NCBI RefSeq assembly: GCF_008041945.1
Contig: NZ_VKAD01000003.1
Coordinates: forward strand, 124,001-188,000
Length of the DNA: 64,000 nt
Reading direction: 5' to 3'
From: Reinekea thalattae
Lineage (GTDB): Bacteria; Pseudomonadota; Gammaproteobacteria; Pseudomonadales; Natronospirillaceae
Shown here: positions 9,650-15,836 of the stretch, one piece after another
Layout of the letters: each line of letters starts with the position of its first letter
How positions within the stretch are numbered: position 1 is the stretch's first letter
The notes under the pieces: generated by a model
Told to the model about the DNA's origin: nothing
The model's input: only the letters and a program-made list of their open reading frames with translations
The model's database searches: none
Translations under genes and position numbers: made by a program

Positions 9650-10276
9650 ATGTCTAAAGCAGAGATCGAAGCAAAAATTGAGTATCAACAAGAAATTGGT
9701 GAAGCCAATCCTGGTGGATATCAGCCAGTGAGGTTTACACGTGTAAAATACAAAGCTAGTCCAACTGCTCATATCGACATTAGGCGATTTCAACGGGGTT
9801 ACGATGACGAACAAGAGGAGCAATACTTCCCAACAAAGGTAGGCGTTAGGTTACCAGAGTCTGAATTTCGTCGTGTAATAAAGAAATACGCGCTGATGCC
9901 CGAAAGTTACGTTCATCCTGTGATTGTTAAAAAATGTTTTTCATTGCTAAATAGCGGAGAATTTGAGAGCGCAGTTATACAGGCTTTCAAAGCAATAGAG
10001 ACTACTACTCGTGAGAAGATTGGAGCACCAGACGATATGTTCGGAGAACGGTTACTGAAAAAAGCTTTCAACCCCGATGAAGGAGTACTTACTAACTACA
10101 ACCTTCCCAAATCGGAACGCTTTTCTTTTCTTAACTATATAACCGGTGCTTTTAGTTTCTATCGTAATTCGAGCACCCATAGGGATATTGAATTAGACTT
10201 TGTCACCGCATTTGATCGAATTGCAGTTGCAAGTGACTTATTAAAGACTATTGAAGATGCAGAACTCAAGATATAA
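9650..10276 (+). CDS. Predicted PC4-like domain fused to a TIGR02391/HEPN-like domain
   Basis: This 208-residue protein appears to join two domains. Residues about 40-80 (IDIRRFQRG, then PTKVGVRLPESEFRRV) resemble the PC4/YdbC single-stranded nucleic-acid-binding fold, whose hallmark is IDIRxx...RKGIxL. Residues about 87-205 resemble TIGR02391 (phage Ymh-like) proteins: VHPVIVKKCFSLLNSGEFES, AVIQAFKAIE, and a final helix pair containing RNSSTH. The last is an R-x4-H motif (R172, H177), the catalytic signature of HEPN RNases. Such proteins are often found in defence or mobile regions. A good ribosome-binding site (AAGGAAGC) precedes the ATG. Both domain calls are by eye; catalytic activity is inference. 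Confidence 0.7.
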   Translation: MSKAEIEAKIEYQQEIGEANPGGYQPVRFTRVKYKASPTAHIDIRRFQRGYDDEQEEQYFPTKVGVRLPESEFRRVIKKYALMPESYVHPVIVKKCFSLLNSGEFESAVIQAFKAIETTTREKIGAPDDMFGERLLKKAFNPDEGVLTNYNLPKSERFSFLNYITGAFSFYRNSSTHRDIELDFVTAFDRIAVASDLLKTIEDAELKI

Positions 10277-10383
10277 CAAAACTAATCAAGCGGAAAAAAT
10301 TACTCGTTACGCCCCTATTTTTATGTGTTTGCGACTTGTGACATGCGAACCGCGTATCTAAATAAAAACTAAGGTGATTCTAT

Positions 10384-10719
10384 ATGGTTATTCCAAGCGA
10401 ATATGAAAAATATTCAGGTGAAGTTTTCGATCCAATAGATGCTTTGGATGAAATTGAGAAAGCGAATGCCCATATAAATAAGTTTATTGAAGATATGCGC
10501 AGCGGAAATAACCCTGAAACTAATCTCGATTCTCTTAGTTTAGCAACTGATGTGCTTGGGCTTTATGCTGGGTATCCTTCTGAGGCAGCGAATATGGAGG
10601 GCTATATTAAATCAGAGTTGGCCGTCAGCTATATCGAAGTTGCAGATTTATTAATAGAGTGGTCAGCGAAAATGAATGCTTTAATTAAGTCTAGGTTGAT
10701 GAATCGACCTAAAGGCTAG
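10384..10719 (+). CDS. Small acidic hypothetical protein
   Basis: I do not recognise this 111-residue protein. It is acidic, predicted to be mostly helical, has no signal peptide or membrane helix, and its middle (SLATDVLGLYAGYPSEAANMEGYIKSELAVSYIEVADLL) suggests a compact helical bundle. AAGGTG lies 8 nt before the ATG. It sits 107 bp after the PC4-HEPN gene on the same strand and could be its partner or antitoxin, but nothing in the sequence proves a link; the gap is larger than in a typical toxin-antitoxin pair. Confidence 0.6.
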   Translation: MVIPSEYEKYSGEVFDPIDALDEIEKANAHINKFIEDMRSGNNPETNLDSLSLATDVLGLYAGYPSEAANMEGYIKSELAVSYIEVADLLIEWSAKMNALIKSRLMNRPKG

Positions 10720-10801
10720 AAAAATTTATTAGTCCGGCCACTTTAAAAAAGCAGTCAGACTGATTCAGCAATTCGCCGCTATAGGACTCCTTCACATACT
10801 T

Positions 10802-11125
10802 ATGGAAAAGTCAGTTAAAGATTCGAAGCTAAAAGCTTTGCAGAATTTCCGAGACGTATTGTCTACCCACAACATAAAGACAAAAGAAGAGTTGATTTCA
10901 ATAGCAGATGAAAATGCTGAGATACATTTAATACTTGTAGAGCATTTCAAAAATAACTGTTGGGGACACACTGAACTGAAAACCTATGATGGATATTATT
11001 GTTTAAATGATTATCCAAAAATTGGGACCTATACTTTTTTATATCAAGAGCGAGGTTCGATACGCCTCGAAAAGAAAGATTTTTCTAGTTATTTCGCTTG
11101 TTTGGTTTATGGCATATATTTCTAA
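10802..11125 (+). CDS. Hypothetical protein, possibly the N-terminal half of a split gene
   Basis: This 107-residue frame is not recognised. The first half is helical and charged; the second half (NCWGHTELKTYDGYYCLNDYPKIGTY) is rich in aromatic and polar residues, as in small immunity-type proteins, but I cannot assign it. Its TAA stop (11123-11125) is directly followed in the same frame by an ATG that opens the next, DUF3592-like frame. Two readings fit: two abutting coupled genes, or one gene of about 282 codons broken by a nonsense mutation. The ribosome-binding site before 10802 is poor. Confidence 0.55.
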   Translation: MEKSVKDSKLKALQNFRDVLSTHNIKTKEELISIADENAEIHLILVEHFKNNCWGHTELKTYDGYYCLNDYPKIGTYTFLYQERGSIRLEKKDFSSYFACLVYGIYF

Positions 11126-11650
11126 ATGGTAGTTTTCAAGGATAGAAATGACGGTTTGATAAAACCAATAACAGGCCGAGAGGAAGAATTAATTTCTCGA
11201 TGCCTAATGGGTATCGGTATTTTGATATTAATCATTACTGTTATTGTGAATACTTTCCAAACCGTGCATGTTGCTTCATTAGAAAAACATACCGCTTACA
11301 TCATTCGAGTTGATAGCGAGTGGGTTACTTTAGCTACACGCACAACAAATAAAATATTGAAACATGATGTAACGGTACTTCTGGAAATCGATGGCGAAAT
11401 GAAATCGTTAGAGCTAAACACATACACTCCATCCCCCAGGGTTGGCGATGAAGTAGAAGTAAAATATGACCCCAAACCACCGGGGAAGTTGGTTGTTTTT
11501 AAGTTTAGCGATGTTTGGTTTGGGCTTTATGATGGCCTAGCATACACAATTGCTGGCTGCTTTTTATTTTTAGGGTTCGCAATCAGTTCTTTATTTTATT
11601 CGCTTATCGCAAGAATAACTAATCGAAACAGAACTTACCGTAAATATTAG
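11126..11650 (+). CDS. DUF3592-like membrane protein
   Basis: This is a 174-residue protein with a membrane helix at about 27-46 and another near 134-160. Between them lies a beta-rich segment (HTAYIIRVDSEWVTLATR, then SPRVGDEVEVKYDPKPPGK). The helix, extracellular beta sandwich ending in G-D-x-V-x-V-x-Y-D-P, and helix arrangement is the DUF3592 pattern. Function is unknown. Its ATG immediately follows, in frame, the stop of the upstream frame and has no ribosome-binding site of its own, so translation depends on coupling or readthrough. The last 65 bp of coding sequence are duplicated at 14808-14872. Confidence 0.65.
   Translation: MVVFKDRNDGLIKPITGREEELISRCLMGIGILILIITVIVNTFQTVHVASLEKHTAYIIRVDSEWVTLATRTTNKILKHDVTVLLEIDGEMKSLELNTYTPSPRVGDEVEVKYDPKPPGKLVVFKFSDVWFGLYDGLAYTIAGCFLFLGFAISSLFYSLIARITNRNRTYRKY
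11576..11640 (+). repeat. Direct repeat copy A (3' end of the DUF3592-like gene)
   Basis: This 65-bp segment matches 14808-14872 at 62 of 65 positions by direct comparison. Here it is the last coding stretch of the DUF3592-like gene; in the second copy it lies outside any long frame. It indicates a duplication inside the island. Confidence 0.9.
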
Positions 11651-12024
11651 GCAACCCAATTTAAGTAAATAGTCTGGCTAATTCAGCAAGTAACGAACTT
11701 CATTTCAGCTTCTGCGATGCTCGTAATCAAAACCATTTGGGCATGTAGGTGGCATGGAAGGTTGGGGAGAGGACGAAAATGATAAGAATAATGCTAATCG
11801 TTAGAGCTTTCTTAATTTCCGGAAATTAAAAATAATCCTAAAGAAGGCGACCAAATTCCTTTGTTTTTATGATATAACAAGCCACTTAAAATGAAGTGGT
11901 TTTATCTAAGAAGCTTGATAATAAATTTTGGTTAAATTAACCATGCTACCCACATTACAACCCTGAAAATTGAAGAGTTTAAAGGGGGTGCAGTAAGTTT
12001 TCTTAGTACATTAGAGTTTTTATT
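11651..12024 (+). other. 374-bp gap in the accessory island
   Basis: No gene was found. It contains an 18-bp perfect palindrome at 11812-11829 (TTAATTTCC/GGAAATTAA) and a terminator-like hairpin at 11882-11903. A short open tail at about 11746-11806 ends at TAG and reads GGMEGWGEDENDKNNANR, which could be the end of a lost gene. The composition is AT-rich like its neighbours. Confidence 0.6.
11882..11903 (+). terminator. Terminator-like hairpin upstream of the T-rich membrane gene
   Basis: The stem CCACTT/AAGTGG (6-nt loop AAAATG) is followed by TTTT. It could end transcription from the DUF3592-like gene or from a lost cassette. Confidence 0.5.
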
Positions 12025-12804
12025 ATGATTAAAAAAATAATTGAGCCTGACTTTGAAGGGCTTTATATGCAATATGGTGGGAGAAAATTTTTTTTAATTG
12101 TTCATTTTTTTGGTCCTTTTTTATCCTTAATGGCATTTCTTTTTTTTCCATTAGTTTTTTATTTTGGAGAAGAAATAGATTTGTTAAGTGGTTTTTTCAT
12201 AGTTACATTGATTTACATTCCTAGTGTTTTTTCTTTTTTACTACTTTTTTTATATAAGAAAATACATCTCTATATAATGCTTCCAGAGTTTGTTGTTTTT
12301 ATTTGTTTTTTTCTTGGTTCATTTGCATGGGCTAGTATGTATGGGTTTAATTATTGGTTTTATATTTTAATGATCTTTGATTTTTTTGTGGCAAACTCTC
12401 TTGTTATATTTGCTTCTTTAAGAGTTTGTGGTCATGAAATAGATGATTTTATGGGTGGGATTTTCATTGAAACTGAAGATGGAAGATGCATTTTAAGTTT
12501 AAATAAAAGAGATAAAGAAGGTGTTCTTATTAGAAGTACAGGAAGCGAAAGGCTATTTTATTCAACTAATTTTGGTTTTTTAACTCGGTTTTTTTTGGTT
12601 TTTTTATTTTTTAAAATACCAGTCTTGTTATATATATTTCCAGATTTTTTTTATATTTATAATTCAGGTAATCCTGAATTTTTAAAATTTATGTCAATTG
12701 CACTTATGTTGACATATTTATCTTCTCGAAAAAATACATTTGAACGTTTTGTTTTACTAAGAGCAATTAACCGGCGGGAGTTTTTCGTTAATAAGTATAT
12801 TTGA
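12025..12804 (+). CDS. Very T-rich multi-pass membrane protein, unknown
   Basis: This is a 259-residue protein with about six membrane segments (roughly 22-45, 50-75, 85-105, 108-133, 185-205 and 220-235), many of them Phe-rich. A soluble loop at about 135-180 (GHEIDDFMGGIFIETEDGRC) separates the first four from the rest. The coding strand is strikingly rich in T and poor in C, unlike the surrounding housekeeping genes. Phe is almost always TTT and Leu TTA or CTT. That base use suggests recent acquisition from an AT-rich source. No family is recognised and the ribosome-binding site is poor. Confidence 0.6.
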   Translation: MIKKIIEPDFEGLYMQYGGRKFFLIVHFFGPFLSLMAFLFFPLVFYFGEEIDLLSGFFIVTLIYIPSVFSFLLLFLYKKIHLYIMLPEFVVFICFFLGSFAWASMYGFNYWFYILMIFDFFVANSLVIFASLRVCGHEIDDFMGGIFIETEDGRCILSLNKRDKEGVLIRSTGSERLFYSTNFGFLTRFFLVFLFFKIPVLLYIFPDFFYIYNSGNPEFLKFMSIALMLTYLSSRKNTFERFVLLRAINRREFFVNKYI

Positions 12805-13067
12805 TTTTTATAAGCGTTTTGGAATCAAAGGGGTTAGGTTTTTTTATTTTGTTAACGCGACAGTAGTTTAACTACTTCCAGCGATAAACAACCGATGGTT
12901 ACTATAACGACTAACAAAAAATCATTTCAATGTGCAATTAATCGGCTTGTGTATTTATAAAAATTTGAGTGGCTGTCCTCGTTAGTCTGAAGAAAAGATA
13001 TTATGATAAAGTTGGGATGACTGATTAAATAAATTCGATATCAATATTAATGTGTAAGTGATGATTT

Positions 13068-14567
13068 ATGGAAAACGAGATTTCAAAATCGATACTGACC
13101 GAGGCTGAAAAGAGCTATGTCTTATCAATACAAAAAAAACTTAACGATACTCGCCAGTTAATTTACGGCATATTCCTCTTCAGCGAGTTAATAATGGCTG
13201 GCTTGATGGTTCTTTTTTGGTTAGATGGTAAAGGTATCGGGCAACTAATCGCTTTTTTTGGACTTCCTTTGCTAGTTTTTGAAATTTTCAGGAGGGTTAA
13301 TAAGTATCAACCTAAAGAAGAGGTCGCTTTACATAAAGAGGTTAAGAAAGGCCTGCTAGAGGTTAAAATAATTGAAAAACTTTCAATGAGATTTGGTCCT
13401 CCTTTTTACTATCGCCGTGAAGCTATCGACTATATTGACAAAGATCTTTCTCTGATACCTAGTACTTGGAAAAATAATAATTTCATCACCTATAACGAGA
13501 GCGTTAAGTGTGAAGGTGTTTATATTCCGCTCAATGGCACTCTAAAGACTCACTATAAGTCTAATCAAATTTTTGTTGTTACTCGCCTTAATCAATATTC
13601 AATCGAAACAGAAAAAGCCATCAGTTATAAGCCGGTAAAGCTAAAGTTTATGGTTCTCTTGCTTTTAGCATTCATACTCTCCATTCCTTCAAGTGTTTTG
13701 TACATTGCAGAAACAAACAGTAAATATGGCTCCATTAGTAATTTTGCTGAGTTGGTCATTTATCAGCCGTTGCAATATTCAGATATAAATAGCCTTATCG
13801 AGGATGGGCCACAACTTAATCGTCGAGTGCAGATTTCTGAGATGGACATCGGCTATTATGAAAAGTCAGTTAGCATGTCTAAATATCGGACTATTCCAGG
13901 AAAATCGGTCAATGGCCTAGTCATAGAACTTCAAGCATTACAAAAATCATGGCATATAAAAGAGCAAGAGTATTTAACGTTTAAAAAACTTACGCGTGAA
14001 AATCTTAATACAGAAATGATTGATAAAACATTACCTGTGTTATCACTAAATCCTAACTTTAGAAGTGTTTTAAACGACATCGAAAATAACCTAGTGGACT
14101 CGGATTTACAAAAAAAACTAAAGTTCTATCTGTTGTATGATGAGTATGAAAACTTTAATAAAGAGATTGATGCTTTGTTTGGTTATGAGGTAAATACATC
14201 ATTTAGAATTAGCGGTTTAGATAGATATCTAGCAATTGGTTATATGTTAAAAGAGGATGTTCTTAGCGGTGAGGTTAGTGAGCGATATCAAAAAATAATC
14301 GATGATATACACTTTATTTCAACTCATAATAAGGTCGGCGCGGTAACTCGGCTTGCTGATCCTAGCGCTCGTTATTCTTACGATCGTTACTTAACAATAA
14401 ATGTAGATGCTAGATATTCATATCCAACTCTAGGTATCTGGCTATTCATTGGTTTAACACTCGTTATTATCATTGTCACCACTGTGGTGTATTTACCGGC
14501 GGCTTATTTAAGGTACAGGCATTACTTCTATCAAATACAATCCATTTATGCAAAGAGCGGTTGTTAA
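13068..14567 (+). CDS. Large membrane protein of unknown function
   Basis: I do not recognise this 499-residue protein. Membrane helices are visible at about 32-52, 58-75, 200-222 and 462-485. The segment between the third and fourth helix (about 225-460) would be one large extracytoplasmic domain, if the topology is the simple one. That domain starts SNFAELVIYQPLQYSDINSL and is helical and charged; residues about 76-200 would be cytoplasmic. The overall plan vaguely recalls IgaA/YrfF-type proteins but no defining motif was seen, so no function is proposed. The ribosome-binding site is weak. It is AT-rich and part of the accessory island. Confidence 0.65.
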   Translation: MENEISKSILTEAEKSYVLSIQKKLNDTRQLIYGIFLFSELIMAGLMVLFWLDGKGIGQLIAFFGLPLLVFEIFRRVNKYQPKEEVALHKEVKKGLLEVKIIEKLSMRFGPPFYYRREAIDYIDKDLSLIPSTWKNNNFITYNESVKCEGVYIPLNGTLKTHYKSNQIFVVTRLNQYSIETEKAISYKPVKLKFMVLLLLAFILSIPSSVLYIAETNSKYGSISNFAELVIYQPLQYSDINSLIEDGPQLNRRVQISEMDIGYYEKSVSMSKYRTIPGKSVNGLVIELQALQKSWHIKEQEYLTFKKLTRENLNTEMIDKTLPVLSLNPNFRSVLNDIENNLVDSDLQKKLKFYLLYDEYENFNKEIDALFGYEVNTSFRISGLDRYLAIGYMLKEDVLSGEVSERYQKIIDDIHFISTHNKVGAVTRLADPSARYSYDRYLTINVDARYSYPTLGIWLFIGLTLVIIIVTTVVYLPAAYLRYRHYFYQIQSIYAKSGC

Positions 14568-14807
14568 ATTTATATTTTAACTTTTTAATGTAGGCTTTAA
14601 GAGTCCAGAAATAAAAGGGATATCCATTTTAAGTTGATGGGTCAGGTACTGGGCCCTCTATTGCAGAGCGTGTTCAATTGGCGCTTGAATTCAATGATTG
14701 GCATGAGCTCTGATGGACGTGGATCAACGGTATTTTCCAACAACGGATGACGGCGCTGAATTATGTTTGAATTTTATGTTACTTAAAGAGATCAGAGTCT
14801 TGGATTT
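14568..14807 (+). other. Gap holding unassigned remnant sequence
   Basis: No intact gene. From about 14646 a short frame reads GTGPSIAERVQLALEFND and ends at TGA; the opposite strand is also open for about 38 codons over part of the same stretch. These look like pieces of lost genes but are too short to name. The segment leads into repeat copy B and the IS3 remnant. Confidence 0.4.
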
Positions 14808-14872
14808 TTCGCAATCAGCTCTTTATTTTATTCGCTTATCGCAAGAATAACTAATCGAAGCGGAACTTACCG
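14808..14872 (+). repeat. Direct repeat copy B (detached DUF3592-like gene end)
   Basis: This matches 11576-11640 at 62 of 65 positions. It is followed directly by CGCCTAACAAACACC, which copy A lacks but the third, shorter copy at 15732 shares. Confidence 0.9.
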
Positions 14873-14913
14873 CGCCTAACAAACACCCCTAGCTAGTTTA
14901 ACTAGAGGTGCTT
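14853..14913 (+). repeat. Direct repeat, first copy (IS left-end-like sequence)
   Basis: The first 51 bp match 15732-15782 at 49 positions, and the last 10 bp (AGAGGTGCTT) match 15790-15799. The later copy has a 7-bp insertion between these blocks. The copy includes GCGCCTAAC and a hairpin-forming CACCCCTAG...CTAGAGGTG, then runs straight into the ATG of the IS3-type orfA. Confidence 0.88.
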
Positions 14914-15048
14914 ATGCCAAAATCTAAAAACTGGGAATATTCAAAAGAATTTAAAATCAGAGCGGTTAAAATGAGTTATCAGCCTGATATCCAAAGCAAA
15001 CAAGTGGCTCACTGTTTAGGTGGGCTTTATGAGGGATTTTATAGATGA
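14914..15048 (+). pseudogene. Truncated IS3-family transposase OrfA
   Basis: This 44-codon frame begins with about 35 residues typical of the N-terminal helix-turn-helix of IS3-family OrfA: WEYSKEFKIRAVKMSY, then SKQVAHCLG. After the glycine the similarity stops and the frame reads into unrelated sequence. Full OrfA is about 90-100 residues and OrfB about 270-300; neither the rest of OrfA nor OrfB is present. The frame's TGA overlaps the ATG of the following ankyrin gene (ATGA). It is a scar of an insertion sequence followed by deletion or recombination. Confidence 0.8.
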
Positions 15049-15731
15049 CTTTGAAGAACTTTTTACTAGTTATTCTTTCTGCACTAATTTTTGGATGTGC
15101 TACTACTAATACTCAAAAGGAGCAGGAACGACAGATGCTATTTGAGGCTATTAGGGATAAAAATTTGTCTCAGGTTCAAGTAATCGTAGAAAGAGGTGTA
15201 GTGGACTTAGATCCGCCAACTCAACCTAATATGGTAAATAAAGCGTTGGCATATGCATCCATATACGGAAATCTAGACATAGTCGAATACATTTTAAGTC
15301 AAGGTGTTGAGATAGATGGGATAGTCTCTTATAGAGGTACAGCTTTACTAAGAGCAAGCGAAGCCAGAAATTTTGATATTGCTACCTTTTTAATTAAATC
15401 AGGAGCAAATGTGAACCATGCTAATTCTTTTGGAATTTCGGTTATGAGTGGGTATGCCATTGTCTGTAAACCGGAGCTTATCGATCTCGCGCTAGAGTAT
15501 GGCGGGGATATAAATATGTCGCATGTTATGACAGTTTCTACAAATTATGGTGAGCAAGCATACAATCCTATTCAATGGGCTGTATTAAAAGGAAATGTTG
15601 AGTGCGTGGAGCACCTTATAAATAAAGGCGCTGATTTAAACGTCGTGTCGAGAGACAATGAAACTTTAATTGATTTGGCCAACAGGCAAGAGAATCAGAA
15701 AATCATTCGATTAATTGAGGAGAACTCATAA
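15045..15731 (+). CDS. Ankyrin-repeat lipoprotein
   Basis: This is a 228-residue protein with a lipoprotein signal peptide: MTLKNFLLVILSALIFGC, with the lipobox cysteine at 18. It should be lipid-anchored in the envelope. About five ankyrin-type repeats follow. The clearest are ALAYASIYGNLDIVEYILSQ, RNFDIATFLIKSGANVN and IQWAVLKGNVECVEHLINKG, ending in the GADLNVV turn. Ankyrin repeats mediate protein contacts; the partner is unknown. The ribosome-binding site GAGGGA lies inside the IS3 remnant, so the present start region may be a product of the same rearrangement. Location is inferred from the lipobox. Confidence 0.8.
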   Translation: MTLKNFLLVILSALIFGCATTNTQKEQERQMLFEAIRDKNLSQVQVIVERGVVDLDPPTQPNMVNKALAYASIYGNLDIVEYILSQGVEIDGIVSYRGTALLRASEARNFDIATFLIKSGANVNHANSFGISVMSGYAIVCKPELIDLALEYGGDINMSHVMTVSTNYGEQAYNPIQWAVLKGNVECVEHLINKGADLNVVSRDNETLIDLANRQENQKIIRLIEENS

Positions 15732-15799
15732 AATCGAAGCGGTACTTACCGCGCCTAACAAACACCTCTAGCTAGTTTAACTGGAGACTAGAGGTGCTT
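15732..15799 (+). repeat. Direct repeat, second copy, with internal hairpin
   Basis: This is the counterpart of 14853-14913, with a 7-bp insertion (15783-15789). It forms a long hairpin: CACCTCTAG (15763-15771) pairs with CTAGAGGTG (15788-15796), and CTAGTT/AACTGG adds further inner pairs. No transposase frame follows this copy. Confidence 0.85.
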
Positions 15800-15834
15800 G
15801 CTTACCGCATTACTTTCAGAGTTGTTAGAGCGCG
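15750..15834. repeat. attC-like imperfect inverted repeat beside the parE stop
   Basis: CGCGCCTAAC (15750-15759) and GTTAGAGCGCG (15824-15834) are inverted complements apart from one inserted A. They enclose about 64 bp containing the hairpin above. GCCTAAC fits the RYYYAAC outer box of integron attC sites and the right arm nearly fits GTTRRRY. The right arm ends 2 bp before the parE stop codon. No integron integrase is in the window, so the call is tentative. Confidence 0.35.
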
Positions 15835-15836
15835 AA

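Noticed and set aside
10750-11690. Apparent similarity of the gap sequences near 10755 and 11670 (both contain ATTCAGCAA)
   Set aside because: Only about nine identical bases with loose flanks; not distinguishable from chance.
12805-13067. GTTAGGT and GTTTAAC boxes as a possible second attC site
   Set aside because: The boxes are in the wrong order and have no inner stem; no convincing site.
14646-14712. Short peptide GTGPSIAERVQLALEFND resembling the end of a known enzyme family
   Set aside because: About 22 codons only, no start, and several families could give such a match; not enough to call a pseudogene.
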